Below are positions 11,521 through 22,400 of a DNA stretch of 64,000 nucleotides, in pieces. The position numbers and the translations under genes are program-made. The notes under the pieces were generated by a model that had not been told where the DNA came from, did no database searches, and worked only from the letters and a program-made list of their open reading frames with translations. Numbering within the stretch: the first letter of the stretch is position 1; each line of letters begins with the position of its first letter. The DNA comes from Druceiella hillmani (taxonomy: Eukaryota > Arthropoda > Insecta > Lepidoptera > Hepialidae), in assembly GCA_039881145.1 (NCBI GenBank), contig JAYKKI010000074.1, positions 10,047,501 through 10,111,500 of the forward strand. The letters run 5' to 3'.

Positions 11521-12796
11521 ATGCAATGTAGTACACATTAGACAACGTCTGCTTTGACTGTTATTTGCTATTCAATCGTGGTTTAACTTACTAACGTTTG
11601 CTGCAATTCTATGAAAGTTAATATAGGCAAATAATTTTGTACTAACCCGTAGACTATTCTTAGAATAAAAGTTCGGATAAATTTCCATACAAATACAAGG
11701 CATAATTGAGCTTCTAAAACGGTTTTCTTTTCAATTTCGTTTGAGGAAAAAATGAACAATTATTGAAATATATATATCCCACGGTTTATAAAAAACTATT
11801 CGTTTTTGCTTATTAAATTCTAAAATAACCAGTTTTGTTTTGAATTTAATAAAAAATATTCAATATTTTACTAACAAAATCTTCTCCGGTTATAAAAATA
11901 TCTACAAAAGTCTCGAGTTGTATAGTATAAAATTCGAGTTAATGTCACTATTTTACAAAGAACTAAGGAGTCTAACGGTATTCATCCACTTCTGAAGTAA
12001 TTGATTCACCCCCTTCAGTTCAATAAAAAACAATTTAGTTGAAAAGAAACGATTGTAAAATTAGATAAAACTGCTGCATCCGTTGTTTTGATTTGCCTTG
12101 CAAATCACTAACTCAATTTAGTTTTTAAGCCTTTGTAATATTCCGTTTTTTAAGGTATTCGTTAATTACACGGTTACTGCGCAAAGAAATAATGAGATAA
12201 TTTCAAGTATTTCATACATACATATACATATATATTGAAATATCCATAAAGATATATCTTAAGAAAAAGTCAAATTCACGTAAGATTAAACTTGGATCTT
12301 GAAGATAGAGACAAATACCATAGCAAAATATAATATACGATTCTCCGTCTCTTTCTAAGAAAGTGATGAATTTACATTATGTACTGCATTGAAATTTATC
12401 TGTACTTCTCTACTTTTCTTAAATTTTACGTATCTGTCTTTCAAAGACATTTTCCTCAGAAACCACCTGATGATAATACTGAAATTGATAATACTGAAAA
12501 ATATTATACGAAAATATCATTGGAGCAAATTAAGTACCGGAAATCAATTTTGTTTCATTCTAAACGTATTAGAATTAGAATAAGAATTAGTTTTAAAGGT
12601 CTCAAAAATATTATTTTCTAATACTGACTATGCCCGCGATTTTGTTCACGCGGACCTTCAGAAATTATTGTTGAATTAGCTGTGAGACTAATACAAAAAA
12701 ATCTGTTATTACAATATTTACGAAGGTAATTTTTTTTAGTTTTTCTTATATTTTTTAGTAAGTCAAATACAACCAAACATAAGCTATATGTAACCC
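11521..12796. other. AT-rich stretch, no gene seen
   Basis: Anonymous AT-rich DNA. The frames at 12379-12621 and 12389-12583 overlap and lack motifs. Confidence 0.5.
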
Positions 12797-12891
12797 CTAG
12801 GACGACTATTTCGTGGTATATACACACGAATAATCTAAATCGCCTTAGGCGCGAAACCTGCCAGCCCACCTAATATCTCGGACGCCCTACA
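12797..12891 (+). repeat. Dispersed repeat of about 90 bp, copy 1
   Basis: Shares with 14306-14392, in the same orientation, the blocks ACTATTTCG(T/C)GGTATATACACA, GAATAA(T/C)CTAAA, CACCTTAG/CGCCTTAG, ACCTGCCAGC, ATATCTCGGAC and CCCTAC. Identity is about 80 percent by eye with one 3-4 base gap. It has no coding capacity and the family is unknown to me. Confidence 0.75.
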
Positions 12892-14305
12892 CAATATAGT
12901 CTATCAGTAAAAACTACATCTAATCCTTTGAAATGTTTTTGAAGGAACGCCCGGACAAAAATTTCAAAAGCGAAGTTTTTGTATCCTGTGACTTTTCTTG
13001 TGCTTCCCAAGTTATTTTTTCGCGTTACGTTTAATGTATGAATGGACTAATTCTACAGTTTTATTATATTCTAAGATAATAAATTAGGTAAAAATTAAAT
13101 TAGAACCTACTTGAACCAAATTAACACCTACCTAACAGCCTACCATTTTACTAAGCCTACCAAATCAATTAAATTACAAATATTGACAAGAGATTCAAAC
13201 TTTAAACGAATTGAGGAAAAAAGCAAGTTTACATTGAATATGCCCATATTCAAACATGTAATTTTTGGAATTCAACCAACGACGACGTCTACCTATATTA
13301 ATCTGTCTGCATTCACATCACCTTACTTAAGAATACACCACTCCTGCACTACTCGATACTTCATGTGTAAAGTTGCCGGTTTAAAATTTGAATGTTATAT
13401 CAGTCGTTTTCGTCGTCTGAATTATGTCAATAGTTTACGCGATTCGTATTCAAACGAATACACGAAAATATAAACACACAAAAATAATTTGGGTTCTATT
13501 GTTTTGATTATGTTTCCCTAAAATATTTTCTCATAAAGACGGACTAACTTTTTGTATTTATAAACATTTTCAGAGATATATTGATTACTTGCCTGGCATA
13601 CCTATATTGAACAGCCCGTGTCCAAGCCAGGCTAGTCTTATTAGAACAGTAACTTTTCGATTTCTATCGATTCATTGTATTATCTATTCATAATTACATT
13701 GGGCACATTAATTAACATTATAAATACGAAAGCGAGTTTGTACGTTTTATTTTACTTGTTCCGTCGCTGTATCTATTTACCTAACCTGAATGAAATATAT
13801 ACACAGGAGGTGAAGATATGATAAACGTTTATTTCGAAATATAGTAAATTTTGGTTTCATAATTAGAAAAAAATCATCCTGATTGGACAAGAACATGACT
13901 GATAATAAAAGAGTGTGTGTATATCGGAAAAATATCGGCAAAACATATCGGCTTACTGGTACCCTCTACAAGGGACATTTTTTTTCTTTTTACACCATAT
14001 CTTTAACTTTGTATTGTTCAAACTATTAAACCATTTTTAATGCTGAGATGAAATTTTTTACAGGGATATTTTATTCAGTTTCATTACCATCGTTCTCCCA
14101 CGCAAAAAACTGCAGGTCAACATTAAAACATATAATAAATTTCTTGCTGATGAGGAACAAACCAGAAATTTTCCTAATATGAACAAAACATCTTCTATGA
14201 CAATCATATTTCCACCTATAAATGTTAAAAGGTCACAAATTATTAAACTGGAGGTAAATGTCCTAAACTGAAAAGACCAAATGGATCATTAATATTAAAA
14301 AGTGT
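12892..14305. other. AT-rich stretch, no gene seen
   Basis: The longest frame of the window (13111-13473, 120 codons) lies here. It starts with a non-ATG codon, is rich in Asn/Ile/Lys/Tyr, and shows no domain, signal or codon preference. I read it as a chance frame. Confidence 0.5.
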
Positions 14306-14392
14306 TACTATTTCGCGGTATATACACAGGAATAACCTAAACCACCTTAGACGACACCTGCCAGCTCGCTAGATATCTCGGACACCCTACGC
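14306..14392 (+). repeat. Dispersed repeat of about 90 bp, copy 2
   Basis: Second copy of the repeat at 12797-12891. It is followed by a short GC-richer run (GCTTCCGGCGGAGCTTAG at 14406) that may be part of the same larger element. Confidence 0.75.
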
Positions 14393-14883
14393 GAAAAGGG
14401 TTATGCTTCCGGCGGAGCTTAGTTGCGGCACAGATAAGAATGCTTCACGAAAGCTATTAAATTGATATTTTCATTTTGATTTACGTTCCGTTTATTTTAT
14501 CTAAGACTTTTTGTCAAGAGCTTAAAGTTTGTGTTATTTCATGACGGGACGTGGTTGATGGTTTTGTTTATCTCAATTTGTCTTTGCTTATTTTTGACTG
14601 TACCGTGAGTTATTTCAAGTAATGCGCACGAGAAGTATGAGCAGGGAAGAAGAGACCTGTTGTTATTTTTTAATCAACACTTTTTGAATATTTTTCGACG
14701 AAATCTTCTTTAAAGCACCCGTTTGACAGCGTATAAAAATTGTAGAAGCCTATTTTTTCGTTTACGCGTATCTGGGGAGGTTACAATTAGATATTTGTTT
14801 TCTACAGAGAAGTATCGTATATCTAGCAACACACGATTTCAATATTTATGTGATTACGCGTAAAAGCGTAAGCATACCTGCCG

Positions 14884-14914
<31 letters not shown>

Positions 14915-15515
14915 GAACACAACCCCGGACGACACAGATCACATTTTTAACGAATCATATTTCTTGGCTGAAAATAGTTCTTGGGTAACTGTATACCTCT
15001 ATTTCAATTGGGCAAAAGAGAACAAATTGAATGCTTCGCAATTCTACAGTGTAATCATATTTTTTCATTGCAGAATTGCAAAAATTTCATAAATTTTGCT
15101 TTCTCTCTTAAATCTACAAAATAATCGTTAAATTTAACAGACTTTCAAATAAATAAATACTTATTACGACTAATAGTTGCAAAATAATGTGCAAAAACAA
15201 TGCTAAACGGCGCACAAACTGTGCGTCGACGATGGAAGGAATGCGCGGAAAAAGTAGTTTCGCTGCTGTGCTGCGGTTCAGCGTGCCGCCCTTTATTAAA
15301 TCATGAACTGACGAAAAGTCTTCTTAATACCTTCAAAATAAGTCCACGTTATGTAAACTTTGTAAATTTGCCGAAATTCTCCTTGACGTTCTTTGAAATA
15401 TCTTTGACATAATAATTTATAAAAAAAAAATTATATTCAGAAGAAGTTATTTAATGTATATATAAGTTATTTAATAAATAAGGCACATATCCTACTGACC
15501 AGATGACCGACTTCA
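14393..15515. other. AT-rich stretch, no gene seen
   Basis: Contains a TA microsatellite and an open frame at 15200-15412 without recognised motifs. A GC-richer patch (15209-15290, with GCGTGCCGCCC) is unassigned and could be part of the Helitron relic downstream. Confidence 0.45.
14884..14912. repeat. (TA)n microsatellite, short
   Basis: Uninterrupted TA array of about 29 bases. Confidence 0.9.
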
Positions 15516-15998
15516 TTAAAATCAACAGTGATTTCAGCAAACATAGCCACCACTGAGAATGAACTCATCGACTAAATTTATCCAAACTATACTAATCTAG
15601 AGTGGCTATTTCAGAGGGCAATTTTGGGAACTAAAAATTATAATGCCGACGATATAAGTGAGAATATACAAAGCGATCGACACGATGGTAAACGTTTGTA
15701 AGGGAACAGGGACGATCATCAAACAGCGACCGAATAACATCATCGGAGCCGAACTTATGACTGGAAAGGACAAAGGACACATAGTATTCATTCCCAGAAT
15801 ACTACTGATCTCTATAGTTTTAAAATTAACAAAGCGCAAGGACAAACTTTAAAACATTGCGACATCAACCTCAAAGAATTCTACCTTTCTCACAGTCAAC
15901 TTTACGTAGCTTGCTCTGGAGTAGAAAATTCGAAAAATTTGTACATATATACTCCGGATAACAAAATGAAGAATGTTGTTTTTAAACAAGTATTTTAA
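15516..15998 (+). pseudogene. Helitron PIF1-type helicase relic (C-terminal part)
   Basis: The plus-strand reading matches the C-terminal third of the PIF1-like helicase domain of Helitron Rep/helicase proteins. 15552-15662 reads TENELID, a stop, IYPNYTNLEWLFQRAILGTKN. From 15658 in another frame it reads RIYKAIDTMVN joined to VCKGTGTIIKQ and ELMTGKDKGHIVFIPRI. From 15816 back in the first frame it reads FKINKAQGQTLKHCDINL, then SHSQLYVACSGV and a stop at 15996-15998. INKAQGQTL and SHSQLYVACSRV are the late helicase motifs (V/VI region), and the arginine of the last one is replaced by Gly. The stretch normally lying between the IDTV and LCNGTRL motifs, including LKVGAPIMLLRNL, is deleted. Two frame changes and an internal stop make it non-functional. 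No Rep nuclease part is visible upstream. Confidence 0.85.
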
Positions 15999-16120
15999 AT
16001 AGTTAGAATATGTTTTCAATAAAAAAATGTCACCTCTTATATTTTAAAGTTCATAATTTTAATCCACCTACCACACAATCTCATATCAACTCCCTGAGCG
16101 AAGCCGGGTACAGCAGCTAG
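15999..16120 (+). mobile_element. Helitron 3' end (CTAG terminus)
   Basis: Downstream of the helicase stop comes a short AT-rich 3' untranslated part with AATAAAAAAATG. Then GC-richer GAGCGAAGCCGGGTACAGCAG leads to CTAG at 16117-16120, followed by T. Helitrons end in CTRR and insert between A and T, and a GCGAAGCCGGG-like stretch just before the terminus is common in insect Helitrons (from memory). The palindrome expected 10-12 bases before the end is weak here. The matching 5' TC end was not located. Confidence 0.65.
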
Positions 16121-17570
16121 TGATGAATAAAAGTATTATCGTTGAACATCATTCACGTCAATGTTTATTGTGAAACTTAAGGATTCTTAAGTAAATAAGT
16201 TTAATTATTTATATATATTTATATATTTTTTGACACTGTATATTTAACTTTTTAAGTTTTTTATTCCCTTTGCATGTATCTACGTGATACTTCGCCTAGG
16301 CAGAGAATTCTATAGTATGATAGAAAATATCCTTAAAATAAACGTAAGTAAATTATAACTACATCCCGAGGAAGATTGATAAAAAATCACAAAAAAGTGA
16401 CCGTGAAAAGTTAATAATTAGTTAGGCCCAGATGTTACAAGAATAAAAATATACTATTAGATAGCAGAAAATGAAAAAATAGCAGTTTGAGAGTTTTTTT
16501 ACGAGGTCAATCAAAAAATGGGAATTTTTTTTATTTTCAATGAAAGCTTATTTTTCGTAATAGCTGTAAATTATGTTTCTACGTAACCAGTAAGATAATA
16601 CAAGACAAGACATATTGTACCTCCTAGTATCGTCTATACAAAGATGTAACAAATTAAGCCATGAAAATTATATGCTTAACAGGGTTATCGAAAATAGCCG
16701 GGTAAAATTGTTAAAAAAAACTTAATTTTTAAAATTCTTAATTGTTTTGGTCTTTCCTAATTATCAGTCACCGACTTTTTTATGTCTTACAAATACTTTT
16801 TTTTTAAACATAATTTGTTTCAGTAACACAAAACTTCTTTTTTGGCGGTTTCTTTAATGCTCCATAAACGAAAAATGTAAACACCAGTGAGTTTGAAACT
16901 ATATAAATCACAGCCCTACGACATACTCAAAAGTAACAATCATCATACTAATATTTGTTCTTATTATGATCGATGGAACAAACACGTTTTGAAAGTAATG
17001 TGTCACTATTTTGTCAAATAAAATTTACATTGGAGAGAATCTTTGAAACTACGCGAGTCTATCGATTGGTATTGCTTTAATAGAATTTGTCCATAATTGT
17101 TTTAGCGAAATACACAAAGTCTCTTTTTGTATAAAAAATATTTTCACTGGTATACATTTGCACACTCATAAATAGATTTACAAAATCTATATTTTTTAAT
17201 TTATAAAACAAAAAAGACGTTAAACAATTACTCATAATGCGAATGCAATATGCCTCTTTTATAATGAAAAATAACTATCACAACCCTTTTTCAAATATAA
17301 ATAAATTGCTTACGTAAAGATTAATAATTTTCATTAATCTTTTTTAATTTTATTAATCGTAATTAATTAAGTATAAATAATTGCTTAAGATATACTCATA
17401 TCTGTTGTAACGGAAACATCACTCGATGTAACCTGATCAGGACACTGCTGATTGAAATGATTTAATATTACAAATTTCAAGTTTCATTTTGGAATATTTT
17501 AAAGTTCCGAGTCCTTGTAGACTGAGTTCTAAGTAAGTTCTTATACTAGGCAATACATAGATACAGTATA
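16121..17570. other. AT-rich stretch, no gene seen
   Basis: Anonymous AT-rich DNA with homopolymer runs. Confidence 0.55.
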
Positions 17571-17571
17571 A

Positions 17572-17645
<74 letters not shown>

Positions 17646-17647
17646 TT
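17571..17647. repeat. (TA)n microsatellite
   Basis: TA array of about 75 bases, with AAATATATATAAATAT interruptions at the start and a TTTATATATATTT end. Confidence 0.95.
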
Positions 17648-18247
17648 ACCATGGTACAAATAAATTACTCGATTTTTTTCTTATTTCATGTATAATGTGG
17701 AGTGTTACTTGAAGGAGTGGGTTATATCGATTTCAAAACTACGTTTCCTAAATTTAATATAAGATATTTCTAGAAATATAGCTGAAAATATTCACAAATA
17801 AATGCTTACACTTCAAAACTACTGAAGTTGAAATCCTGAAAAAAGTTTACCTAAAGTATATAGAATCTTTCATTATGAATATGACATTTTTAAGCCAACG
17901 AAAGATATACTAGGCAATATAATTGCATGATTAATATAATATACACGTATTAATATTTGAGAATTGTAAACAGAAATGTTAAATATTTACTCTTAAATAT
18001 TTATATGAGCATTTTTACCAAATAAATCTAACTTCTGACCACATAAATAAAAGGTGGAACAGATGACGTCATTTGGAATGTTTAATACCCGCTGGCTCCT
18101 TGCTCCTTGATTTTAACAAGCTGATCGGATATAGAAAGTACCATTTATGGGTGTTCTGTGATACAGAATTTAAAAAAAAAAAGTATTACTCAGAAATGTC
18201 ATAAATATCAAGATATACACCAAAACGGACGGACACACACAGGCATA

Positions 18248-18281
<34 letters not shown>

Positions 18282-19287
18282 CGTGTATGCGTGTGTAGCA
18301 TTGACAACATACAGCTAATAACCTTCAAAAAAGTACGAGCTTTTTAAAACAAAAAAAATTTCCATGATGTATGATAAAATGCTATTCCAGAGACAAGTAA
18401 GAACAAATAACTGAACAAGCTTTGACGCCTTATATATAAATTTAGATCAATCTTAAAGATCAAATCTCTTTAAAATATTAACTTAGATTTATGTTGACAA
18501 TTACATCTCTTACTTTAACTGAGAAACGAGACTCTAACGATCTAGTAACAATCGATCATATCTCAGCTACGCTAGGCATATTGATAAATGTTTGCTACTA
18601 TTTTTATTGTTTCTATATAGCGAATGTGAGTTTTCTATTTGATAATTGCAAGATTAGAGCTATCACTTACTTTTACCGAACAAGCTTTCACTTTTGGTAT
18701 ACCGGATGAGGGTAATTATTATATTTCCACAAAGTATTTGGATTTGTCTTCTGACAAATATTACCAATTACCGTTAGTCATTGTTGGCAAAGAAAAAGTC
18801 TGAACTCTTACATCTTTCTCAATAAATCTGATTAAACACAAATACGTACAAAGAAAATTCACTTTATTCTTTTATTTTATTATTTCTTAGATTTTCTCTA
18901 CTATGTACACAACGACTTTTATAATGCTTATAAGTCACACATTCAAACGGTTCTATTTTACTCCTTTATACATTTTTGCATATGGGTGTGTAAAAACACA
19001 CTTTTACCCAAACCCTGCAATAAGATTTCTTGGTAATAAATATAAAATTTATAGTCATATCAAAAAAAGACCTAACAGTGAAAGATGTAGAAATAGTGAA
19101 ATTAAAAATTTTAAATATTAGCTTGTAATATAAAATTCAATTCAACTTAATTTTTTAAAAATGTATTGGATTTTTTTTATAACTGTATTCCTGGTTTAAT
19201 TTACATTGTTGTTGTAATAAATATCAATAACGTCTTTTATTGTCTTAATACATATTGTCTTAATAAAAAAGAAATTGTGTGCACTTT
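17648..19287. other. AT-rich stretch, no gene seen
   Basis: Short frames at 18491-18709, 18903-19121 and 19166-19372 are AT-biased and lack motifs. Apart from a TA array at 18245-18297, nothing is recognised. Confidence 0.5.
18245..18297. repeat. (TA)n microsatellite with GT/GC tail
   Basis: TA array with one TACATA interruption that passes into CGTGTATGCGTGTGT. Confidence 0.9.
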
Positions 19288-19580
19288 TAACCATTTTCGT
19301 TTCATTTCCCATCCTATATATAAAAGTAGACACCAAAAAGATTCATTGAAGGAATTAATATCATTATACTAATAAATTAAATTACGGAAATAATATCATA
19401 AAATGCACCAACAAAATAAGTAGATAAAATAATGAATAAAAAAATTATTACGAAAATTACAGAAACTTAAAAAAACGTTTAACATGTAATCTCATTTGTT
19501 TCTATTTTCTTCCTGCCTATAAAAATAGTCAACGGAAATATTCACTGAAAGAATTAATGCCATTATGCCGATAAATTAAT
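19288..19580 (+). repeat. Local direct duplication of about 95 bp
   Basis: Unit 1 (19288-19380) and unit 2 (19488-19580) share TTT(C)ATTT...TCCTATATATAAAA/CCTGCCTATAAAAA, then A(G)TTCA(T/C)TGAA, GAATTAAT, CATTATAC/CATTATGC and ATAAATTAA. Identity is about 75 percent by eye. They are 200 bases apart, in the same orientation. Origin unknown. Confidence 0.65.
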
Positions 19581-22085
19581 TAATGGATCAAATAACCGCG
19601 AATTATATCAAAAAACTAATTTCACGAAATAATATTACCACAGCTCCCATATTAATTAAAAATTATATAGGAACGAGAAAAATTATATAGGAAAAAAGAT
19701 AGCGTCGTATCAATTTAGAAGACTTCGAATTTATATTACAATCACAACCGATGCCAACGAGGACGCCATATGTTGACTGCAGAGTAATGATGTCATCCCG
19801 CGGGTAACTTGATATGTTTTGTGCTTTTTGCTAGGGATAAAAATGTGGACGAAACTTTCCCCCGCTCCATTAGTGTCAAGTCTTTGTTCGGCTATCGGGA
19901 AAAACTTTGATAATTTAGGAAACGATCCGTGGCCAATCTGTGCGAGCTCGCGATTAATATTATATAGGTCTCTTGGAGAAAAACAATTTCTTAGTTAATT
20001 GACGCATTATCGTATTTATGCGTGATCAGAAATATTTTCTAAGGTTTTACCCTCAAAAAACAAGCGAAAATTTATGATATCGTTTTTTATTCCGCATCGT
20101 TGCTCAATAAGATCAAGAACGTAGAATTGAATAAAAAATAAATTTACATAATAATCCCAATTGATTTTCTTCACAATAAACAAGAATCGCATGAGTACAT
20201 TTAGATTTACATTAATTTCAATGCGCAGGTCTATTATAAGCCACGCTCAGTTACTTTCACACTGTATGTAAAATGATTTACGTTACTTAGGATGTACAAT
20301 TATCATTACAAATGTCATCGACTGAAAATGATGTTACTATATGTATATTCAAACAAGTAGTGGTACCTTGCGACGCCGATAATACCGTTATATTTCACAC
20401 ACAGATGAGGCAAAACAGATAATAACGCCAAGTATCACAGGCGATACCGATAAGTTATGGACAAGATTTATTCTGCCCAAACAACAAAAAATAATGAATG
20501 TATTCTTAGGAATTATTTATTTTGCAAGAAACAAGTTTTTTATTTTTGTATTGTTCCTATTCTATTCCACAGCTGTAATGGCTTACCCAAAAAATTTCCA
20601 TGGTGTATCCTATAAAACCCAATAAATCCACGACGCTTCCATAAAACTAATTGTCTTTTTAATTTTCTATAAAAAATCACCACGACGATATGCGACTGCA
20701 ATTACATCACAGTAAATGATGAAAGTACTTTTAATTTACGCGTATCGTTACCGAAGTTAAACAGAATAAAACAAATGATTTGAATGAGCAGTCATTTTTT
20801 CTGCTACAGTAACAGTATTAAATAACTATATTATTAGCCTTTCCCGCAATTTCGTTTTCGTGACTTACGGCAAGGATTTAGGCGAGCTGACATGTCTTTT
20901 ATTTAATAATTGTTTTTAAAGTATCTTCTATTTTTTACTTGAACTTGAAAAATTTGAACAAATTTTTTTTTTATCTCTTCATATTTTTGTTTTAACAGAT
21001 ATTTCGAAATATCTGGAAACACTAGGAACCTACACCACACACCCTGTGATACTATATGTGCAATCTGCAAATTTGTCCAACACTTGACAATGCACTTTTT
21101 TTTATTGTCTTTTTTCCTCGACTTTGAATAATACAAAAAAAAATTACCTAAATCTTAGTAGTTTCAACTGATTACGACTGACAAATATTATTTCTCATTT
21201 TAATGAATTCGGGTCCCTGAGAAACATATTATCTTCATCCTTAAGTACTAACGAATACAAAATAATTCCATCAGTCCAGTAGTTTTTTTAATATTATTGT
21301 GTTTTTTTAATATTATTCACGTTCCAACAAACACACAAGAAAAAAAACAAGCAGGTATTAAAAATGGACTAGTCCTTCGCTGTAGCATATTTGAAACTTC
21401 CTCGTATTTACTTATATTTTTAAATAATTTGAAAGTTTCACCTCCACTGTCTAATTTTCTCTAATTTTATTCGATTATTCGTCTTTAAAAATGAATAATT
21501 ATATCTTCAATATCCAAACAAATACAATAAAATAAGAAAGCTAAAAGGAAATTCGTGTAAATTAAAAAGTTGTTTAAAATTTGTTAAAATTGTTAACACT
21601 CAATTATTATCACACATACTATTTATTACTGAGAGGCACATAATATTTTTCATGGAAGCGAACAGAATTTGAGTCTTCCTATTATTTTATTTTAATCTGT
21701 CCACAATTTGTTTGCGTAATTTCAATTTCATTTGACATCCATTCATTATAACCAATCTAAGTAACTACAGAAAAATCCTTTTTGAAGAAATCCCTTTATG
21801 AAAAAGGAGAGGTTCAATTAAACACCTAATTCACACTATTGAAATGATTAGAACCTTGTTCAATACTTCCTTTTTCCATTTTTTGCATTTCCCAACAGTA
21901 TTCTATCAGTTTATTAAACAGCCTAAAGTCGGTACTTCATTAATCGGTCTATTTGACAAATAAAATTACTTTATTTATTCCAAATTAAGTAACAGTGTGG
22001 ACAACGCATTATAAAAAGACGATCAAAGGATACAAAAATAAATAGGAGCGGCAAAGTAATCACCTACGAACTGACCACATAGTAA
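19581..22085. other. AT-rich stretch with one GC-richer patch, no gene seen
   Basis: The patch at about 19740-19960 (CATCCCGCGGGTAACTTG, GTGGCCAATCTGTGCGAG) stands out from its surroundings but shows no long frame or repeat partner in the window. It could be a conserved non-coding element or old transposon DNA. The rest is anonymous. Confidence 0.4.
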
Positions 22086-22400
22086 CATAGCGCAAAACGG
22101 CCTAAGCCGTGGTTAAAATAGAGCAGTCACGCACGGCGCAACGTCCAGCGCGGCCAAAGCGCCAGTCACAAAGTTTGCTCACATTCCACAGAGCGGCAAA
22201 TAGCCTGGAAACTCCACCCACGCACCTATCACTGCAGAAAAACCTTTACGCTTTCTCGGGCCGGTCCAATTTTTTAATACACAATTATTTTTATTAGTTC
22301 AGTGTTTACGAACGGTTGGTTCTATACGAGTTGTTAGCTAATAAAGTTTTCTGAAGCCTACCTTTATATTGTTTATTAACCGTGATTGTGGGAACTGAAA
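22086..22400 (+). repeat. GC-richer LTR-like block
   Basis: A GC-rich first half (22090-22260, many GGCGCAACG, CGCGGCC and GCGCC motifs) is followed by an AT-rich second half with AATAAA at 22340-22345 and a GTTTATTAACCGTGATTGTG stretch. A promoter-like GC-rich half, then polyadenylation signal and T-rich run, fit an LTR fragment of an LTR retrotransposon. I see no flanking target-site duplication or primer-binding site I can name. The open frame at 22109-22297 has a basic, Pro/Arg-rich composition that follows from base content. Confidence 0.3.

Noticed and set aside
12241..12262. 22-base near match to 59359-59380 (TATCCATAA(A/G)GATATATC)
   Set aside because: It is short, partly self-complementary and AT-rich, and the flanks do not match. 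Chance or a tiny palindromic convergence is likely.
13111..13473. 120-codon open frame, the longest in the window
   Set aside because: It begins with a non-ATG codon, its composition follows the AT content, and it has no domain, signal peptide or repeat. A frame this long is not surprising in 64 kb read in six frames.
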